A stretch of 64,000 bases of DNA from Rhexocercosporidium sp. MPI-PUGE-AT-0058 (taxonomy: Eukaryota; Ascomycota; Leotiomycetes; Helotiales). Positions 12,014-23,351 of this stretch are shown piece after piece. The translations under genes were made by a program, and so were the position numbers. The notes below the pieces were generated by a model that was given only the letters and a program-made list of their open reading frames with translations, ran no database searches and was not told where the DNA came from. The stretch is taken from contig JAGTJL010000010.1 in the NCBI GenBank assembly GCA_020746875.1, positions 620,001 to 684,000 of the forward strand, given 5' to 3'. How positions within the stretch are numbered: position 1 is the stretch's first letter; each line of letters opens with the position of its first letter.

Positions 12014-15000
12014 TGTAGTGAGAGAGGGTATTAGTTTAATGTGTTTGTCGAAGATCGAGGAAGGAAACGGGGCAACGCCCGGCGGAATTGGTGTTGTCAG
12101 TCAGATCGAAAGGGGGGTTTTGCAAATTCGTAGAGTTGTTGATGCAGCCCAAGTCTTGGTGACGTGAGCTTGCTCCGAGTTCGTCCAGCCTCCAGATGAA
12201 GTGAAACGAAGCAACCGGTGTTTTGGAAACTTGAGCTTTCTTTCTCTGATTGTTCGGTCGCAGATGGCAACGAGCGTTGCAGATGGTATTGGGGAAATGG
12301 GCTGCAGCTTGAGGATGGTAATTGAATGTTCGAATTATTCTGGTTGTCGTGGTTCGTTCGTTGCTTGGCTGGTTGGGTCTTTTCGAAGATGAAAGCCACC
12401 AAAGTTTCTCTGGACGACGACAACGACGACGGGTTGAATAGAGATTATCACCACAACTGAGTGTGCATGATCCTTGGATATGGTGGAAGAAGCGGAAGAG
12501 TGACAGTGTGTCCTGGGACTGTCGGCGACAACAATAACGACGATGGGGGGTATTTCTGGGAGAACAAAACGAGTGTCGTACCCTGATCTGCCCTCGAAAT
12601 GGACCTGGGTTGGGAGATAAAGAAAGTGGATGAAGGCAGGGCGGCCAGCCAGCAGTGGAAGTGGAGACCAGGCGCTGGCCAAGCTTCTTGGGCGCGCGCT
12701 ACGCTAGTACCACCTCGGAATACAGGACATTTACTTGCTGCTTCGTACTTCCCACACTGACTGCACCCGGCAAGTCATAGCCACTGACGAGAAGATCGGG
12801 AATCATACGAGCTACGTATGTTTCTACACTGGAGACTCTCGGCATGCTTGGAAACTGGAACTGGGCGGATGAGGGGCAATGGAACCATATGTGCGCATCA
12901 TCAAGGGATGCAACAGGAAGGGAGGATGTTCCGATATCTACACTTGTAGACCTTACCTCATGTACGAGTAATAAGCCTATCATATGAATTAATCCACTGA
13001 CAACAGATCGTAGCTTCCCTCTAAGTTTCGAAGCTCGGGCAGCACAAAACGAAACCAAACGGCAATCCGGAAGAAGCCAGCGACGGCCATGTTGATCGTG
13101 TCTACACTTGATTCAGCCATCAGCCGAATGCCCATACGAAACAATTACCCTGATTGGTCTTTTGTTTGCACCGTAATACTCAACTCCAAGCAACTAAACA
13201 CATCTCTTTCTACCCAAAAAATGGTGGTCTAGTTTACTTTAAAGACAGCCATTTAAATTGAGTTCTGCGTCAGCTTCTCAGTGAAGAGGTAGTGAGTGGG
13301 AGAGGTTGTTATTGAGCTTCCGGATGCAGGCAGGCTGTTATGGCTGCTGACATGGAGGTGACTTGCCTCTGGAATGCGATGGCTTTGGGTGGGATGATAA
13401 CCTTATTAAAATGTGCCCTTGCAGGTTAATTTACCAAACCCTACAGTCTTAATTTGCCCGTCCCTCTATAACCCCCATCACCTATAAACAGAGAATGATT
13501 GCTTCAAAATACCTGCTTCTCCCTCTCCCCGAACTCAAGCACACATCTCCCCCAGCAAATGCGAATCAAAATCTTCCGAACTCAAAAAATTCCCACGAAA
13601 CAGGGCAGGGAAGTTCTCCCGACTTGGCATAGCCTTGGTCTACGGCATCTTCGGATACGACGCACGAATGCAAGCGATCTGCTTCTGGCGTGGTGTGGCT
13701 GGGAAACCTGCACCAGCCCCTTGCGAGATGCAGCCAAATAATTTTACCATCAAAGCAAGTTTATCTACAGTACGGATAGGAACGATAGGAGTCTCTTTTG
13801 GGGTTTAAAGTCAACAAAAGAAATTCAACGACGAATCTTCTCATGAAGATGCAAGCCACGATTGAAGTAATTTCTATACAAAACAGACAGACGCACCGAA
13901 CATCCTACTACAGCTCAACTCAAAGAGAGATCCAGACCACTTCACCGCTCGTGCATATCTGCAGCTAAATAGAAAAGCTCAATGCGGTGTTCTGTTGTCT
14001 GCTGTCGCTTACTTACTCCCAACCTCTTCCCTCCCACATCACTATCACCACCGCCAGTAGTAGTAGTTACAGCATCACGCAAACAGCGAATTTCTGAATC
14101 TCGATTACCTGTTAGAGGAGACCCCCACATAGCCTCAAAACCACAACTTTATCACTATCACGGTTGAGCCTACCCGACTCAGAACCACATCTCCATCCCA
14201 TCATCCAACTTGAATTAAGCAAGCACAGAAATCGGAAATAAACGCAATCAAACCAAGGATAGCTACTAGAAGGTTCCCTCTGCAATCTGAAAACCCAACT
14301 TCCATCTTGGTGTCAATGTCAATATCAATGTTACCCCACATCCAGCCTCCCCACTCGCCGTCCTCAACACCCCCCAAAATACCTCGCTTCACATCCGAAC
14401 ATCCATAAATCCTGAAGTCCACTCCACTTCACTAATTCACTAACACACCCCAAAAACCACACCAAGACCGCACCATTGAAAACCCTATGACGACGCACAA
14501 GGTCGAAGCTCAAAAACGGCTCAGGTAATAGTCCTCGCGTCGTACTCTTGGAACGAAATTCCATCCACCCCTCCTTCCCCGCTTTTCAAGCTCCAGTCCC
14601 ACCTAGCCCATCCTCCTTCCTGCTCAAGGCTTTTTAACCTTAAGAGGTCAAAATACACGCACACATCGAAGAATTCCTGAGCCTTGAAAGAACGTCTATA
14701 ATAGAAGGCGTGCTTAGTCCACGCCACATGCCAAAGCCGACGGACGAGCTGTATAGCCGAACCAAGTAAGAATGATAATTGCGGCAACGCAGACCATTAA
14801 TCACAATATAGGCTAAACTAAGTGCTTGCAATAATTATTTGACACTGTTTTAGCCTTGGACCGCAACGTTTAAGATAAGTGTAAGTGAGAAACCGATTGC
14901 TCTTAAGTTTGCACTATAATACTATCCGTTATCCTAACCCCTCAATTCTATAATTTACTTCAGAAAGCAAAGCAATATCTACCTCTTATAAAAGCTTCTT

Positions 15001-15148
15001 CTGTTCGTGGCTATCCTCTTCTCAGCTGACAGGGAATTTAAAGCTAGCTCTGCATCTATATTCAAGATTAAAGCCGCAGACGTTCACAAGCAATAACTTA
15101 CGGAGTTCTTTTCTGCCGGTATGCTATTCGACGCAGCCCTGGATTTCA
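12014..15148. other. Long gene-poor region
   Basis: About 3.1 kb. The first kilobase is the promoter and 5' leader of the FLC-type gene, with pyrimidine/purine-biased tracts. The part around 14,800-15,100 is AT-rich. Several 60-120-codon frames occur on both strands, but none has both an ATG and recognisable content. No tRNA-like or repeat structure was seen. Confidence 0.45.
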
Positions 15149-16153
15149 TCACACTAACTTACCAGCGATGTGGATGTGTTCCCTAGCTTGTTCAAGGAAC
15201 TGTTCGCATTTTGATTCGAGACACTCTAGCAATTTGGTCTCCATTTTCAGGGAATTATGCTCTACTTTCATGGACACCCCAAGCTCGTCGAAAAGAATGC
15301 CAACTTCCGTATCAAGTTCTCTGATAGAACTATATCTTCCAGTCCAGCATCCTCGAACGATTGTATGCAGATTACCATAGGGTTCGAAGGATTCGTTATC
15401 AGTTGGTGGGAAAGCCTTCATCTCAAAGAGCGTGGCAACCTCGCCTTCAGTCATGGTAGGATACGGTAGGTGTTCCATAACAAGAGCATATATGCAAGTC
15501 CCGATAGCAAACATCTCGCTTTGCTCGTCTGCAACCATGTTGGCATCGCCATCCACGGGTTTGAGAATCGTGGTAATAATGGAGCGACTAATCTGTCATT
15601 CTTGCGGACTGTTGCACATAGATCGCAGAGTTTAACATGTCCGTTGTAGAGAAGAATATTAGGGAGTCTCAAATCGCCGTGCACCAACCCCAGGTTTGCC
15701 AGCGCCAACTCCCACTTTATAGTCCCTTGAATCCAATCCAGTTTCTCTACCCGTTGTATAGGTTTTTGCTTCGCGATAGCAAGACGTTGTTAGAGACAGC
15801 CTTCGATAGCGAATGGTAGGAAGAGTCCCTCTGGCACTGATAAAATCATAGACATAATATAGAGAGGCTGGTGTTGACGCAATAGTTTGATAAGTTGGCT
15901 TTTCCCTCTCTATGCTTTGCACGCTTTCTAGATGTGCTTGATCAAGATCACTGGTCGCATTAGCCCAGGCAAATGGAGCTTTGAATACGAGGTCGTCGCT
16001 GATCTTGTATACAATCCCATCTCTCGAGTTCGAACTCAATATTTCGAAATTTTCAGGCAGGCAAATGGATGCAGACGTCGAGGCATCGTGTGTCTGAAGT
16101 TCGAGTGGCGATGAGGATGTTGATAATGCGCGTGAAGCCGTTGTGAATCCCAA
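15149..16153 (-). pseudogene. Broken protein-kinase-like gene
   Basis: The kinase fold can be followed through three frames. The first piece (from ATG at 16153) holds the N-lobe, with DGIVYKISDDLVFKAPF and SIEREK. Just after YDFISA an extra base shifts the frame. The continuation reads EGLFLPFAIEGCL, followed at once by an in-frame TAA. It then runs through the catalytic loop LVHGDLRLPNILL and a DFG-like LCDL. A second shift near 15,560 leads into DGDANMVADEQSEMFAIGTC and the C-lobe to 15149. The shift sites lack intron-like GT...AG signals, so decay is more likely than splicing. The HGD/LCDL motifs suggest the ancestor was an atypical kinase of the kind common as expanded families in Helotiales (inference). 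It may be non-functional or give truncated peptides. Confidence 0.7.
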
Positions 16154-16582
16154 CAGTGCTTATCGAACGTCCGAAGTGGTAGCATTCGCTGCTGTCTCTC
16201 TTGGTTGGGACAATTAAGAATTTGTGCCTTGTACAGTAAGTAGCCTTAGGGAAAAGCTTGTGTCACTCAGCCTCAGCCACAGCTAGCTCATGTTGCCAGA
16301 GGCTTTATGAAGCCAGTGAGGCCAACCGCTCGCTAAATTGCGTGACTCTGTTAGCGCTGCCCTGTCGGTAGGCTCCGAACCTTCTAGGGAGGTAGAGGGG
16401 AAGCCGGTTTTGCAAGCGACTGGAAGTCTGTTCGTTCCTCTCTTCTGCACATATAAATGTTGGCAAATTTCAATGTCAATGGCGGAAATAAGGGCCTTCA
16501 TTGACTAGGCACTACCTTTGCTCTTTCCAAACAATACATCAAGTAAAGGCAATATTTCACCTTTCCTCAATAGAAAAAAACT
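16154..16582. other. Intergenic spacer
   Basis: About 430 bp between the kinase pseudogene start and the 3' end of the next minus-strand gene. Nothing recognisable is present apart from presumptive promoter sequence for the former kinase. Confidence 0.4.
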
Positions 16583-18084
16583 CTACTCTCCTTTAATCAC
16601 CTTGATCCATTCTTCCAATGGCTTCATTCCTCTCCCAGCTTCCTTACGCCAGAGTGAGGCGAGTTCCGATGTTATTGGTCCCTCTTGTATTCCATGTACG
16701 CCCTTCATCTTGTCACCCCACTCTCTCAGTTCTTCAATCGGAGGATACAGATCATACTTCGACATTAGCTCCAGAAACCAGAGTCGATTCTCAAGTTGCC
16801 TGCCACCATCGAAAATGGCAATAGAGTATTCAAAGAACGGTGCAAGGTCCTTGAAGTATGTATCCTTCCAGGCATCAGGTCCATCTCTGCCATGTCTCTC
16901 GGCCTCAGCGACCGACATTTCCCGAAGATGGTCAAGCAACATTTCAAGGTTATCGACATTGGGATCTTCGATGTTTGAGCTACCATTCGGTGAAGCGGAA
17001 ATAACATGGTCTGGTATTGAGGAAGGGACAGGCAAAGCGTAAAGCTCCGTCCGCTGGTTATCTGAGAAGTACCGAACGCTGTTGTTGATTCTGTTGTGGC
17101 TCTCGATCGTCAGGCTGAAATGTCTGACGTCGTAGCACATAACGTTCACTTGGTACCAATACAACAGGTCGCGTTTCAGACTGTCGATAATATTTCGATT
17201 TTTGTTCACAAATTCTTGTTGACTGGTATGATCATTCAGCAAATTTTCATTACTGCCGTCAAGTTGGGATCTTTGGCAGCAGCCGAGCTGGTGGCCGACC
17301 CCGCACTGCTTTCACTCCATGTCTAGATCTCGTAGTCAGCACTGCTCTTTGGAATTTTCATTGTATCAAGGTTGACCCGAGACATATCAAAGGGAACAAG
17401 TTCTGTAGTACTCACAGGTTCCATTGTCACACCTTTTGTATCCGGCTGTGGCTCACTTCTGATATTTGGGTTGCATAGTGTTGAGCTGGATTGGTCAAAT
17501 ATATTCGAAAATCTCGGTTCTGGTGGAGGTTGTCTTGATTCGCCCTTCATCTCATTGTCTCGCATCCCATTGCTGACTTGCTCGGCATGTTTTCGCTCTG
17601 CGGCTTCTGCGTCCCGGTGGGCTTTGAATTTGGTTGCCATAGCATGGAGGAATTCGTTGGGGGTATGCATCTTCCCTTCTGCTCGTCTCCGAGCAGCATC
17701 ATTCGCCGGGGCGACCCCAAAACTCATGCCATTTGACTTCGCTCTTTCGGATCTTTCCGCTCTAACCTTCTCTACTTTCGCCGCAAGCCTGTCGTTAAAA
17801 TTGGTTGGTGCTTGTTGTTGCTGCTGTGTCTTCTTGGGGCGTCCGATGAGTGTTTTGTTGATTACTTGCACTCCAAGCCTCTGTTGTCTCGGGTCAGAGT
17901 TATTGTTTACGGTATCTGGGTTGTCTGATTTGTTGAAGAATTCTGCTACGCTGTTGTGTCCCGTCATGATTTGTGCCCCTGTATGTTGCATTGGAGGCGC
18001 TGGTGGTGGTATTGAAGCTATATCTTGTGACCTGAAACATATTGGAACACATCCGCCACCGAGCTGGGAGTTTGTAGAACCCAT
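16583..18084 (-). CDS. Uncharacterised protein, two-exon model, possible N-myristoylation
   Basis: Proposed exons are 18084-17416 and 17305-16583 (463 aa). They join across a 110-bp intron with a strong GTGAGT donor and an AAAGCAG acceptor that restores frame exactly. Without splicing, the first exon would run into a stop at 17323. The start ATG gives MGSTNSQLGGG, a good match to the N-myristoylation pattern (Gly2, Ser6). The middle has a poly-Gln run and a basic, Ala/Glu-rich stretch likely to be helical (DRLAAKVEKVRAERSERAKS). The second exon encodes an acidic helical region (LLNDHTSQQEF... to ...EEWIKVIKGE). I do not recognise the family. An alternative is two separate gene remnants, since the joined sequence CGVGHQLGCC looks unusual. 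Confidence 0.5.
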
Positions 18085-18778
18085 AGTACTTGTATCGAGG
18101 GTGATGTGTGATATTGGATTGACTTCTGGAGTACTGGGAAGGGCCAGCAACGTGGTCTCCGCAAACGCTAGTGTTGGTCCCTGATGCGATGGAATCGATT
18201 TTGATAGCAATGCACTCGATGCAAAGAATGCTCATATAGGTATAGCTTGCAGTAGCAGTATTCAATACTCGAGTAAGCGAAAGCGAAAGCGAATGCGAAA
18301 TGCGAAACCGATTGCTGTTGATAGTGATGATGGGAAGACAAATGTTGAGTGCCGAAAAAGGACTGCGGAAAGAGAAGAACAGGTTCGTTGTCCTCCTTCG
18401 TAAGAGTGGCAGGCACGACTACGCATACCGGTCATGACTGCTGAGTGTGTGAGGAAAGACCCAACGAAGTCCCTCCTCGAGTAATATTTTAAGGAAAGCG
18501 GTGTTGGCACTTGCCATTGTGTTGATGTGAATGATGTAGTGATGATTAAGGAACAAAAGAAAGTGAGAAGTCAATAGAAACTCGTTTGCTCGCTGCAGGG
18601 ATATCCTATCTATCGCTGTATGAAACGCTATTTATCCACCCACATTGCCAAGATGAAGTTGATTATCATAAAGCATTAACTGTTGCCTGAAAGGCACCTC
18701 AACCTTCCATCACTACCCCACATCAATTCGATCACCACCGGGAAGCTTTTGAGCCGCAGAATCACTGTCTCTCTACGC
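18085..18778. other. Intergenic, promoter with GCGAAA-type hexamer repeats
   Basis: About 700 bp upstream of the uncharacterised gene and downstream of choline kinase. It includes the short imperfect hexamer run at 18277-18307. No gene is supported. Confidence 0.45.
18277..18307 (+). repeat. Imperfect GCGAAA hexamer repeat
   Basis: Five diverged tandem copies of GCGAAA/TGCGAA upstream of the minus-strand gene at 16583-18084. Confidence 0.65.
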
Positions 18779-21314
18779 CTAATATTCCACAATCTTCACT
18801 TTCTTGAGTAGCTCCTCCGGCAACTCTGACTTGTCAACAATTCCCAAGGAGATCACATCTCCCCAAAAGAACATAGCTCTGTCTTGAGCGTACGCCAGGT
18901 AGTCGAACTCTTCTTCATCATCTGCTTCAGCAGTCTTGTCTCCGTCCTCTTTAGCCTCTGATACCTCTGATGGCTTCTCCCCAGGGACTTCTGATGGCAC
19001 CGCTTCACCGGACGCTTCGTCGTCGGAAACATCTGAATGCTTGCTTTCTTCAAGTCCCGGGACGACGGCTTGAACGATGCCCCATGCAACCCACTGGGCA
19101 CTATTGGCAACACGCCAAATGCGCACTTCCTTCAATAACTCCTGGACTTGGCGTTCTGTTTCCTGCTCCCTTCTGGCCTCTTCTTCATTATAGTTGGAAC
19201 TTTGCAGGTCTACTGTACTGCCGCCCGGAGTTCGGGAGTCGAGATAGAAGTCAGAGATGCTGTTCCTGCTGGAGCTTTCCAATGGATGCATCTTGGGAGT
19301 CGCAGAGGCTCTTGGATTGAATTGCGGGCGGTGATTGAGGTAAGAACGGATGAAGGTCACCTGCTGCTCCAATGTTGGGTAGCACTGAGTGTTGCAAGCC
19401 CATGCCCTTGTAGCATCATGATAGTTGTAGCACCATTCAGTGAAGTGATTAGCAAATTCCAAGCCTGGGGTGTTTGCCGACGCGTATTCGAAGTCAATGA
19501 CGATCAGTTGCTTGTGTCTGTTCTCGGGGAGGAGAAGAGGCGAGGGAGCCGATCCTTCGGTTGGCTTCTCCGGAACAAGACGCAAGATATTTCCATATTG
19601 AGTCTGGGAGTTGTCAGTAAAGAAGAAGAGAGGGCAGTAGAAGGCAACTTACATCGTTGTGAGCGAATACCAATCTTCTGTTCACGCCACCCTTTCCGTA
19701 GTAGCTATCCAGCCACTTGCGGTACTTGTCAATGGCAGCTTTGAATTGAGGCCATTCAACTCCACAGACCAAACCTCTCGAGCGCCATAGCTCATCCTTT
19801 GGCCCCTGACCACTGGCAATCTCCTTATCTAGATAGCTGATGACCTTCTCGCAATTGTTGACCCACTTGTCCCAATTCAACCACACAAAAGGACCCTCTT
19901 CTCTCTCGTTCTCAAGTAAATCGATACCATCGTGCAACTCTCGCATACGCTTGGCAATTTGCTTGCTCGTGCTCTCGACTCTTAAATCATCAAAGGTCAA
20001 AGTCTCCGCGTTAAAGAACTCTTCAAAGCGGCCATTGGTGAAAGTGCCCAAAAGTCTTGGGCCAATCTTCTTCCGGGCCAAGCGGCGGAGAATAGAGAGC
20101 TCGTTCTCGCGATCAATGAGATGTTCGACTTGGGGGCCATAGATACGGAGCAGGAGTTTTGGCGGCGGCTTGGGTGTGTATGGTTTGCCATTCGAGTTCT
20201 GAATCGGTAGATCCTTTGGTGGCGAGACAACATAGACGGCGTTCGTGAGAGCGCCACTCAGTCTCTGAACCTCAATATCCCCGCCACGTTCCAATGGCAC
20301 ACGTCTCCAGCCCTTCAGCCTCAACGTATGCGCCAGTCGAACAATTTCCCCCTTGAAAGTCGCCCAGGCCTTTCGCTCCTTCTCGGCCTTCTTACTGGTA
20401 CTTAGTGTAACCGTTTCGGTGGCTGATTCTGCGCCCCCACCCCCGTACGACATGGTCTTGGAATTATCCAGCACGACATCGCATGTAGGTACGACGACAT
20501 CACCATCTTGGTATTCTGTGTCCGAACTTCCAACATACATCTTTCTCGCAGACGATCTTCTTCTTGCACTATGGCTGGGCCGACGTGCCTCGGTTGTGGG
20601 AGTGGCCACAGGGAGGCTGTCGAGGCCGAAAGAACTCATGTTGTCCTCCAAGATCTGCTGAAGCTTCTCCAAAGAGATAGCACTGCCATCGGAGCTCTGA
20701 CTGGAGGTGCGCGGTCGAGAGACGTTGTTTGCTTCGTTATCTTCCAATTCGTCACCTCTCTTGTGTGCCTTCTTCGCAGCCCGTTTGGCTTTCTCTGCCT
20801 GTAACCACTCAGCGACTTGAGACAAGAGTTTGTCGTGGCGATGCTCATGGTGGCCATGATGTAGGGGGCTGTGGTGTTTATGGTGCTTCCCCGAAGCTGG
20901 AGAAGATGCGTCTGAGGCAGGCAGAGGATCATCGATACTGCTTTGACTGAGCATTGATAACCTCGAGGAGCTCGTGGGGATACTGGGACGACCCGTCATT
21001 CTTCTTTCGCTGACTCCTGCTCTGTATTGCTTTGGTCGGGATGAATCTTCAGATCCGGAAAGAGGAGTGATATTCTCTGGCTCTGCGATGGAGACAACTG
21101 TGTTTGTTAGCTCCTGATTGCTGGTTTTAAATAAAGAGGGAGGAGGTATGTGGAGTGTGGGGTGAAGTGATAACACCTCTCTTCACCTCCGTCAACCACC
21201 CCACGTCTATGTCTTACCTTTGACTGGGCCATTCTTTGGACTCGTAGGCTGCTCTTCTTTGAGTGCTGGTCGTAAAGGCAGAGCTGAGCTATTCTCTGAG
21301 GGCGAAAAGGACAT
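18779..21314 (-). CDS. CKI1: Choline kinase (choline/ethanolamine kinase family)
   Basis: Three exons, 21314-21218, 21082-19653 and 19603-18779 (last intron 49 bp), give 783 aa. The catalytic domain occupies roughly residues 260-780. Splicing restores the Brenner motif as FAHNDTQYGNIL (His507-Asn508-Asp509); the metal-binding motif VIDFEYA follows at about 546. Earlier RLSGALTNAVYVV and LLRIYG match the choline-kinase ATP-binding region. The enzyme phosphorylates choline with ATP, the first step of the CDP-choline route to phosphatidylcholine, in the cytosol. The N-terminal about 250 residues are Ser- and His-rich (SGKHHKHHSPLHHGHHEHRH) and probably disordered. Such extensions occur in fungal homologues and may be regulatory. 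The C-terminal part carries an acidic insert. The first exon was found by its ATG and GTAAGA donor; an unspliced start at 21176 is not ATG. Confidence 0.9.
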
Positions 21315-22536
21315 AGTAGCGGTCTGCTGCCTCTTCTTCGATTCCTTTGTCCAACCCTGCTCTTATTGCCTCGGTATCGGGGGCTTAGTGTTTGGCAACG
21401 TGTGCTCTGCGACGACAGGCAGGGCAGTACAGTACCACCCCTTTTCTTGCAGTATCAGGCGACTGGCAACTTCGAAGTTATCTTGACCCAAAAGAGACTG
21501 CTATCAGATCAGACCGCTGTTCCCCGCTTCCAGTCTGCGCCGTGGCCGGATTGTCCGTGCGGAGGGGTTGGTATCGTCCGCTTCGAACAAGGAATTGTGC
21601 CTTGAAATCAATGATCAGGTCTACCGCCTTGTTAATTACGTTGGACTGCTGCTTGAAGTAGGGAGGTAGGCTGCAAAAATTGACCAGAAGGATTATGGAT
21701 TTTCCAGAAGACAACAATCACCACGCTATCATTGCCCAGCTTGGCCGATCGCAGGGCTTCAAACCAGGGTCTCGCAGATGACATCGACTGCTGCAAGGAT
21801 TCGAGACTTGGCCAGCGAATCACCGCCTGCCCACGTTTCTATCAAGGCAGCTAGGATACTGTGGCTGAGCTGGCATGTGATCCGTGGTACGTGTGGCGGA
21901 GTGGATGCTGATGCTGGATGGAGATCTGCCAAGCATCGTCAATTCCTATTTCGACATCACTAGATCAGTTATTACTTCAACAGCCGTCGTCATTGTGCTT
22001 CACAGTCCGGTGAATAGATCTACCAGTCGAGCTCATCCTGTCATAATTCACTGGAAAACCCCTATTCTAGCCGAGTATCTCGCTAAGTGGCGAGTCTACA
22101 ATAAATCATCTCGCTTCTATTTCTCTTTCCTTATTAGTAACGCAGACAAAATGATCAATATTGGTTACCAGTGTCATTGAGGCCAGTCTTTTGCATCTTT
22201 ACCAAGTTTGAAGACAATGCAACCCAATGTCCCAAAGAAACAGAATTGCGCTGCTAGGTATCCAAGAAGGAAGGACCCTTCGGTAAATACCAAAGAATCT
22301 TGCAAATCCTCGGAACGGCCTTCAGTCTGATTTACCACGAGACCGAGTGAACCAGTGTCTAGCAGAATTGGATCCTCTTTCCACCATGGTCTGTGCACGA
22401 CAAGCAGCTTACGGAGAACTCTTTCAGTTTTTAATCACAGTCTATCCGGTCGGGAGAGTGGCTTGACCAACTCAATATCCTGACCTGCTCATTTATTTAT
22501 GCTCTCCACTAAAGTATCCCTATCTCTTCCAACATT
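21315..22536. other. Intergenic region
   Basis: About 1.2 kb: choline-kinase promoter on the left and the 3' flank of the HxxHC protein on the right. Short frames only; no motif, tRNA or repeat was recognised. Confidence 0.45.
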
Positions 22537-23351
22537 CTAGAAATAGCCGCAAGAGGTGTATGCCATGTTGACTCGTGAAATACATCCATCTTTTCGCGTA
22601 CATGGCGGTACCTCATGCAACCAGCTATCAAGTAAGATCTCCGTACACTAAGCAATTGAGTATTAGCACAGGTGATAGACTACAACGCAAAAGGCACTCA
22701 TCAAGGCTATATATGGACAAGGCAAAGAATCCAGAAGCACGAATTGTTACTTACATGTTCCGTATGTTCCTGGATCCTCACCAAGTTATCTGTCGGGCTC
22801 CCATTCACAAAAGCCTCATGTAACTTCGCCAGCATAAAAGCGCAATGCATCGGATGCTGCTCCTGATCCGCAAACACCGAAGGATGTCTCCCATCCATGA
22901 TCTCCTCAATCGGGATGCGACTTTCCGGAGAACGAGTAGGCGAGTAATAATAGCCAATCTCGTGACGATCCTGGAAGTTCTTGAGAAGCAAGGGGTGATG
23001 ACAGGCTGGTTGCACCCAGGAGTAGGATAGATTGTCGAAGATGATGCAGCAGTTGGCAAGAGCAGTGGTGCGGTTGTTGCCACAGGAGCCAAATTCGATT
23101 CCGGTGGGGGCTTTGTTGACGTGGTGGTGATGGTTTGCTGTTTTTAGGAAGAATAAAATTGGTAGAAGAGTGGCTGCGACGGCGAGGAGGCCAATGATGG
23201 TAATTTGGAAGCCGGTGAGACGCCAGCAGCGCCTTGTCTGTTTTGCTCTTTTGAAGGATGTTGCAGCACCTCCTTTCTCGGTTGTACCGAGTAGACCCTC
23301 ATCCCGGAAGTGGAAATCGAGGGAGTCGAGCGATTGGAGATATCGTGACAT
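22537..23351 (-). CDS. Small single-pass membrane protein with two HxxHC motifs (UstYa-like layout)
   Basis: Two exons, 23351-22755 and 22647-22537 (107-bp intron, donor GTAAGT, acceptor CTTAG), give 235 aa. One hydrophobic segment (TGFQITIIGLLAVAATLLPI, near residue 50) follows a short basic cytosolic tail, as in type II membrane proteins. The lumenal part has SCGNNRTTALANCCIIFDNL and SYSWVQPAC, then HPMHC and HTEHC about 30 residues apart. Splicing is needed to complete the second motif. Two HxxHC motifs after one N-terminal helix is the layout of UstYa/DUF3328 proteins, copper-dependent-looking oxidases of RiPP clusters. The CG...C/FD...W.P.C block instead resembles a widespread, unnamed ascomycete family. 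Function is therefore unassigned. Its ATG overlaps that of the divergent transporter pseudogene. Confidence 0.7.

Noticed and set aside
15600..15620. A reverse-strand TGTGCAACAGT resembling the array box
   Set aside because: It lies inside the kinase pseudogene's coding homology (CDLCATV) and is a chance match.
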